Assembly (NCBI RefSeq): GCF_003148685.1
Contig: NZ_QGGR01000032.1
Span: forward strand, 1 to 64,000
Direction: 5' to 3'
DNA: 64,000 nt
Source of the DNA: Actinoplanes xinjiangensis
Lineage (GTDB): Bacteria > Actinomycetota > Actinomycetes > Mycobacteriales > Micromonosporaceae
A model generated the notes under the pieces. That model did no database searches and had not been told where the DNA came from. It saw only the letters and a program-made list of their open reading frames with translations. Position 1 is the stretch's first letter; each line of letters begins with the position of its first letter. Shown here piece after piece: positions 61,622 through 64,000 of the stretch. Position numbers and translations under genes: made by a program.

Positions 61622-62089
61622 TTAGGGCCGGTCGGTACCCTCATCGGTCGTGCCTTCCCGCGGACGAAGTGCGGTCAACAGACTGTCGAGTTGGCCCCAG
61701 GCCCGCGCGCTGGCGATGTGGTCGATGTAGTCCCTTGACTCGATGATGAGGCCGCCGCGGATGCGCATCACAAAGACGCACGGAACCGTAAACGCCTCGC
61801 CTGTTTCATCGACCTGCCCCTGGTAGGCGAACTCAGCGACGATCACCTCCGGGTCTGCGGTTTCATGGATCGTGATGTCGACCGGTTTGCGGTTCAGCGT
61901 CCGGGCGACGGGAGGCGGCGCGGTGAAGTGCTCGTGGAGTTCGCTGCGGCTGCGTAGCGGCGGCGCAGCTAGTGGGTGGAACGGATGCGTGACATGAGCC
62001 TGTTCGGCGTACAAGCCGGCCAGGTCCTCGTACGGACCGTCACAGACGCCGTTCACCAGTCGGAGGAAAGTCTCGCGAGGACTGCTCAT
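61622..62089 (-). CDS. SnoaL-like / NTF2-fold protein
   Basis: The protein has 155 residues from ATG 62089 (GAAGGA eight bases upstream). It has the NTF2-like cone fold pattern: an N-terminal helix pair ending in LAGLYAEQAHVTHPFHP, a central ELHEHFTAPPP, and strands DPEVIVAEFAYQGQV and CVFVMRIRGGLIIESRDYIDH. This matches SnoaL-like polyketide-cyclase/limonene-epoxide-hydrolase relatives; the substrate is unknown. It is a lone gene in the accessory tract. Confidence 0.85.
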   Translation of the reverse strand: MSSPRETFLRLVNGVCDGPYEDLAGLYAEQAHVTHPFHPLAAPPLRSRSELHEHFTAPPPVARTLNRKPVDITIHETADPEVIVAEFAYQGQVDETGEAFTVPCVFVMRIRGGLIIESRDYIDHIASARAWGQLDSLLTALRPREGTTDEGTDRP

Positions 62090-62362
62090 GACGGGCTTCC
62101 TTCGAGTCGGTAAGTGTCGTCCGGGCATGCCGAGAAACGCATCCGGAGACGCCCGAGCCCGATCGACGGCACCCTACCTGGCCTGTCCCGTTTCGACTGT
62201 CCCGCAGCTCTCACATCGTCCATACCGAGGCACTCCCGCGGGCATGACGAGGCGCGAGGCCGTCACAGCCGACCGCCGGTCGTATCGGTGGCGGCACCGG
62301 CCCGAGCGTGGACAGCGACAAATGAGCGCGCGCCTCTTGCCTTCTGGATTTCGGCGAGTGCT

Positions 62363-63436
62363 TCATAGGTAGTCGAAGAACCGTCGAAACCACGTCGCCT
62401 CCATAGGCTCGAATACCCATTCATTCGGGCCGTCATATGGCGCATCCAGGATGTACTCCGGGACGAGCCGGAGCTGCAACTCAGCCGACACCTGCTCGAT
62501 GCGGCGGTAATCCTCCTGATGTACCGGCGGTGTTGGGCCGACGTCAGGTGCGGGCCCGAATCGGTACGGCAGGCAAGTCGTCAGGGCACCGAAATTGCTG
62601 AGCATGACCGCCAGCGGAAGGCGGGCCCCACTTTGTTGGTCGTAGGTGCGGGTGACTTCGGCGGGGATCCGGATGACGCCGAAGCGAGCGGCGTCCTGCT
62701 GCGGACCATGTCCTCCGACCAGCGGGCAGCCGAAGGCCTTGCTCAAACCCTTGACCAACTGATCGAAACGATTCTGGGTCGCCGCACGATCGAAGCTGCT
62801 CGGAACTTCCAAGCCGGCGGCCCGGCCCAGTCGGCCCGGCTCGTCCAGGGCGCCTAGTAACGACCACCAATCCTCGGAGTCCGCCGTCGGCTCGATACCG
62901 GCGACATCGCCCATGGCTCGAGGGCCGCCAGTTTGAGACGACAAGTCGGGTGCGGAGGTCGGCCTTCCTCGTGGAACGTACGGGTTGCCGTCCTGGCGCC
63001 GATTGAAGTATTCAGCTGTGGTGCAGGGACTCTCCGGGCAGGCACGGCAGACGCCGGCAGCGAGCAGTTGATCACGCAGTTCCGGTGGCGTGTTCGGATG
63101 GTGAGCGACAAGGTCACGTTTGGCGGTCTGGTGCGGAAGTTGGGCCGCTTCGGCCTCTGCTGCTTCCTGTCGGGCTAGAAGTTCCAGTGCCGCCGCGGGA
63201 GCTCGCAGATGAAAAAGAGCGCTATTTTGGACACTGGGGTCCGAATCGTGCAGCAGGAGTGCGACGGCATCCGGAGGGGTGTTCGGGTTCCGGGCGGTCC
63301 AGAGTCTTACCGCCCGAACGGGGTCGACCGCTAATTCCCGGAGGCGCTGTTCGGTTGTATCGGCGGAGCGGGCTTCGTTCGCTCTGAGGAGTCCGAGCTT
63401 GCGCTCGGTCGCAGACCGAATGTGCTGAGGTTCCAT
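62363..63436 (-). CDS. Repeat-containing protein with an immunity-like C-terminal domain
   Basis: The protein has 357 residues. Residues 25-125 contain leucine-rich-repeat-variant/HEAT-like units each ending in an NPNTPPDAVALLLxD or HHPNTPPELRDQLLA motif. A Cys cluster (CRACPESPCTTAEYF) follows. Residues about 190-357 form a separate domain (WWSLLGALDEPGRL, FDQLVKGLSKAFGCPL, ATWFRRFFDYL) of unknown family that looks like an immunity or adaptor domain. The combination suggests a two-part protein binding another protein. No partner is obvious. Confidence 0.65.
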   Translation of the reverse strand: MEPQHIRSATERKLGLLRANEARSADTTEQRLRELAVDPVRAVRLWTARNPNTPPDAVALLLHDSDPSVQNSALFHLRAPAAALELLARQEAAEAEAAQLPHQTAKRDLVAHHPNTPPELRDQLLAAGVCRACPESPCTTAEYFNRRQDGNPYVPRGRPTSAPDLSSQTGGPRAMGDVAGIEPTADSEDWWSLLGALDEPGRLGRAAGLEVPSSFDRAATQNRFDQLVKGLSKAFGCPLVGGHGPQQDAARFGVIRIPAEVTRTYDQQSGARLPLAVMLSNFGALTTCLPYRFGPAPDVGPTPPVHQEDYRRIEQVSAELQLRLVPEYILDAPYDGPNEWVFEPMEATWFRRFFDYL

Positions 63437-63773
63437 CGCGGCAGGGTCTCAAACAGCCAGTCTCCGATGCACCCGTAATTCCCCACGTTGGGCGTACTCA
63501 ACGCGGCACGACAAGTCACCGCTGCGCAGCCGTCTACCACCGGGCCTTGACGGCGGCGCGGCTGAGCGGGACAGGGAGCGCGAGTTCGAGGCGGCTGTGG
63601 ACGCTGAGTAGAACATGCGGAAGCAGCGTGGGCTGATGGGGAGACGGCGGGGCGGCAGGGTGAGATGCCGAACTCTGCATCGTGATGAAGCGAGCTGGCA
63701 ACCCTGTCACCAGCGGACCCCTCGACGGCAGGAGCGGGCGTTCGGCTGGGAGCCGCTTTGAGATCATGAGCTG
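63437..63773. other. Intergenic stretch without a supported gene
   Basis: Both strands have open frames (for example minus 63534-63842), but they lack starts and family matches, and the minus one overlaps the better gene beginning at 63774. Promoters of the two flanking divergent genes should lie here. Confidence 0.4.
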
Positions 63774-64000
63774 GTGTTGAATCATGACGAGGCCGTCGAC
63801 TACCTCAATGGGTTCGACGGTATTCCCCCTGAGGTCCTGCAACCGGAACTCCTGTCTGACGGTTCCTGGCTGCTCGAACGGCGAGAGTTCTGGGCGAGCC
63901 TGCTCTACGACGGAGCTGACGAGGAACTCCTCGATGCCTTGTTCGGCGGCGAGCAGGGCGTCTTCGACCAGATGACCGACATATGTAAAGAGATCGAACG
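63774..64000 (+). CDS. Hypothetical protein, N-terminal part (runs off the window)
   Basis: From GTG 63774 the frame stays open to the right edge (75 codons) with good codon bias. The sequence is acidic and helical (HDEAVDYLNGFDGIPPEVLQ, then LLERREFWASLLYDGADEELLDALFGG). No family was recognised from this part. It may be another small immunity-like gene of this tract. There is no obvious ribosome-binding site. Confidence 0.55.
   Translation, partial: MLNHDEAVDYLNGFDGIPPEVLQPELLSDGSWLLERREFWASLLYDGADEELLDALFGGEQGVFDQMTDICKEIE

Overview
The window is about 70% GC with strongly GC-biased third codon positions. It carries actinobacterial families throughout: a GAF-ANTAR regulator, holin-X/DUF3618 stress proteins, a LysM-BTAD protein, CBM2-GH5 cellulase and many orphan sensor kinases. 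The gene at 49369-51732 matches, as far as memory allows, aculeacin A (cyclic lipopeptide) acylase of Actinoplanes utahensis nearly end to end. The source is most likely an Actinoplanes species or another member of the Micromonosporaceae. No rRNA, tRNA, intact transposase, integrase or phage gene was seen.

Region by region. 1-7500: a corA 5' end runs off the left edge. A TetR-controlled, translationally coupled operon follows (MMPL exporter, heme A synthase ctaA, DUF1772 protein), then a second TetR/SDR divergent pair. Both TetR genes have clear tandem inverted-repeat operators and look leaderless. 7600-21400: sensing and stress functions. These are a PAS-GAF histidine kinase, a GAF-ANTAR protein, cspA, a GT2 glycosyltransferase, a PPK2-type polyphosphate kinase, a PRC-barrel/DUF2382 protein, a TetR, and a four-gene envelope-stress operon (DUF883-like, holin-X, DUF3618, YihY). 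The same stretch holds decayed material: a frameshifted SigB-family sigma factor, a very strong 22-bp-arm hairpin and a short degenerate CRISPR-like array without cas genes.

21850-43700: a CHASE4-like hybrid kinase is followed by a divergent pair: a membrane-tethered LysM/SARP-like regulator and an Hsp70-like protein fused to a polytopic membrane domain. Next come a secreted nuclease/phosphodiesterase with FG-GAP-like repeats, three more PAS/GAF kinases, an ATP-dependent DNA ligase, a GGDEF-EAL protein whose GGDEF half has lost a metal-ligand Asp, an AraC regulator and a formaldehyde-dehydrogenase-like zinc ADH. 43700-49400: two carbohydrate-active regions with debris (fragments of a ROK regulator, a GH36 alpha-galactosidase and a PET-hydrolase/cutinase-like esterase), then two NAD(P)-binding reductases and an HxlR regulator. 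49400-56000: the acylase, a CopC/cupredoxin-like/membrane protein group and a CBM2-GH5 cellulase.

56200-64000 is an accessory tract of short single genes: nucleotidyltransferase, S41 protease, Imm22-like immunity protein, NADAR, DUF1963, SnoaL-like and a repeat/immunity-like protein. Many have a TANNNT box 5-7 nt before the start codon, as expected for leaderless mRNAs. No cognate toxin is visible.

The main candidate for something undescribed is the 24579-29025 pair. In it, an extracytoplasmic LysM domain appears to be joined through the membrane to a SARP-type DNA-binding module, and it is divergently paired with an actin/Hsp70-fold membrane protein. All calls are by eye; no database search was run.
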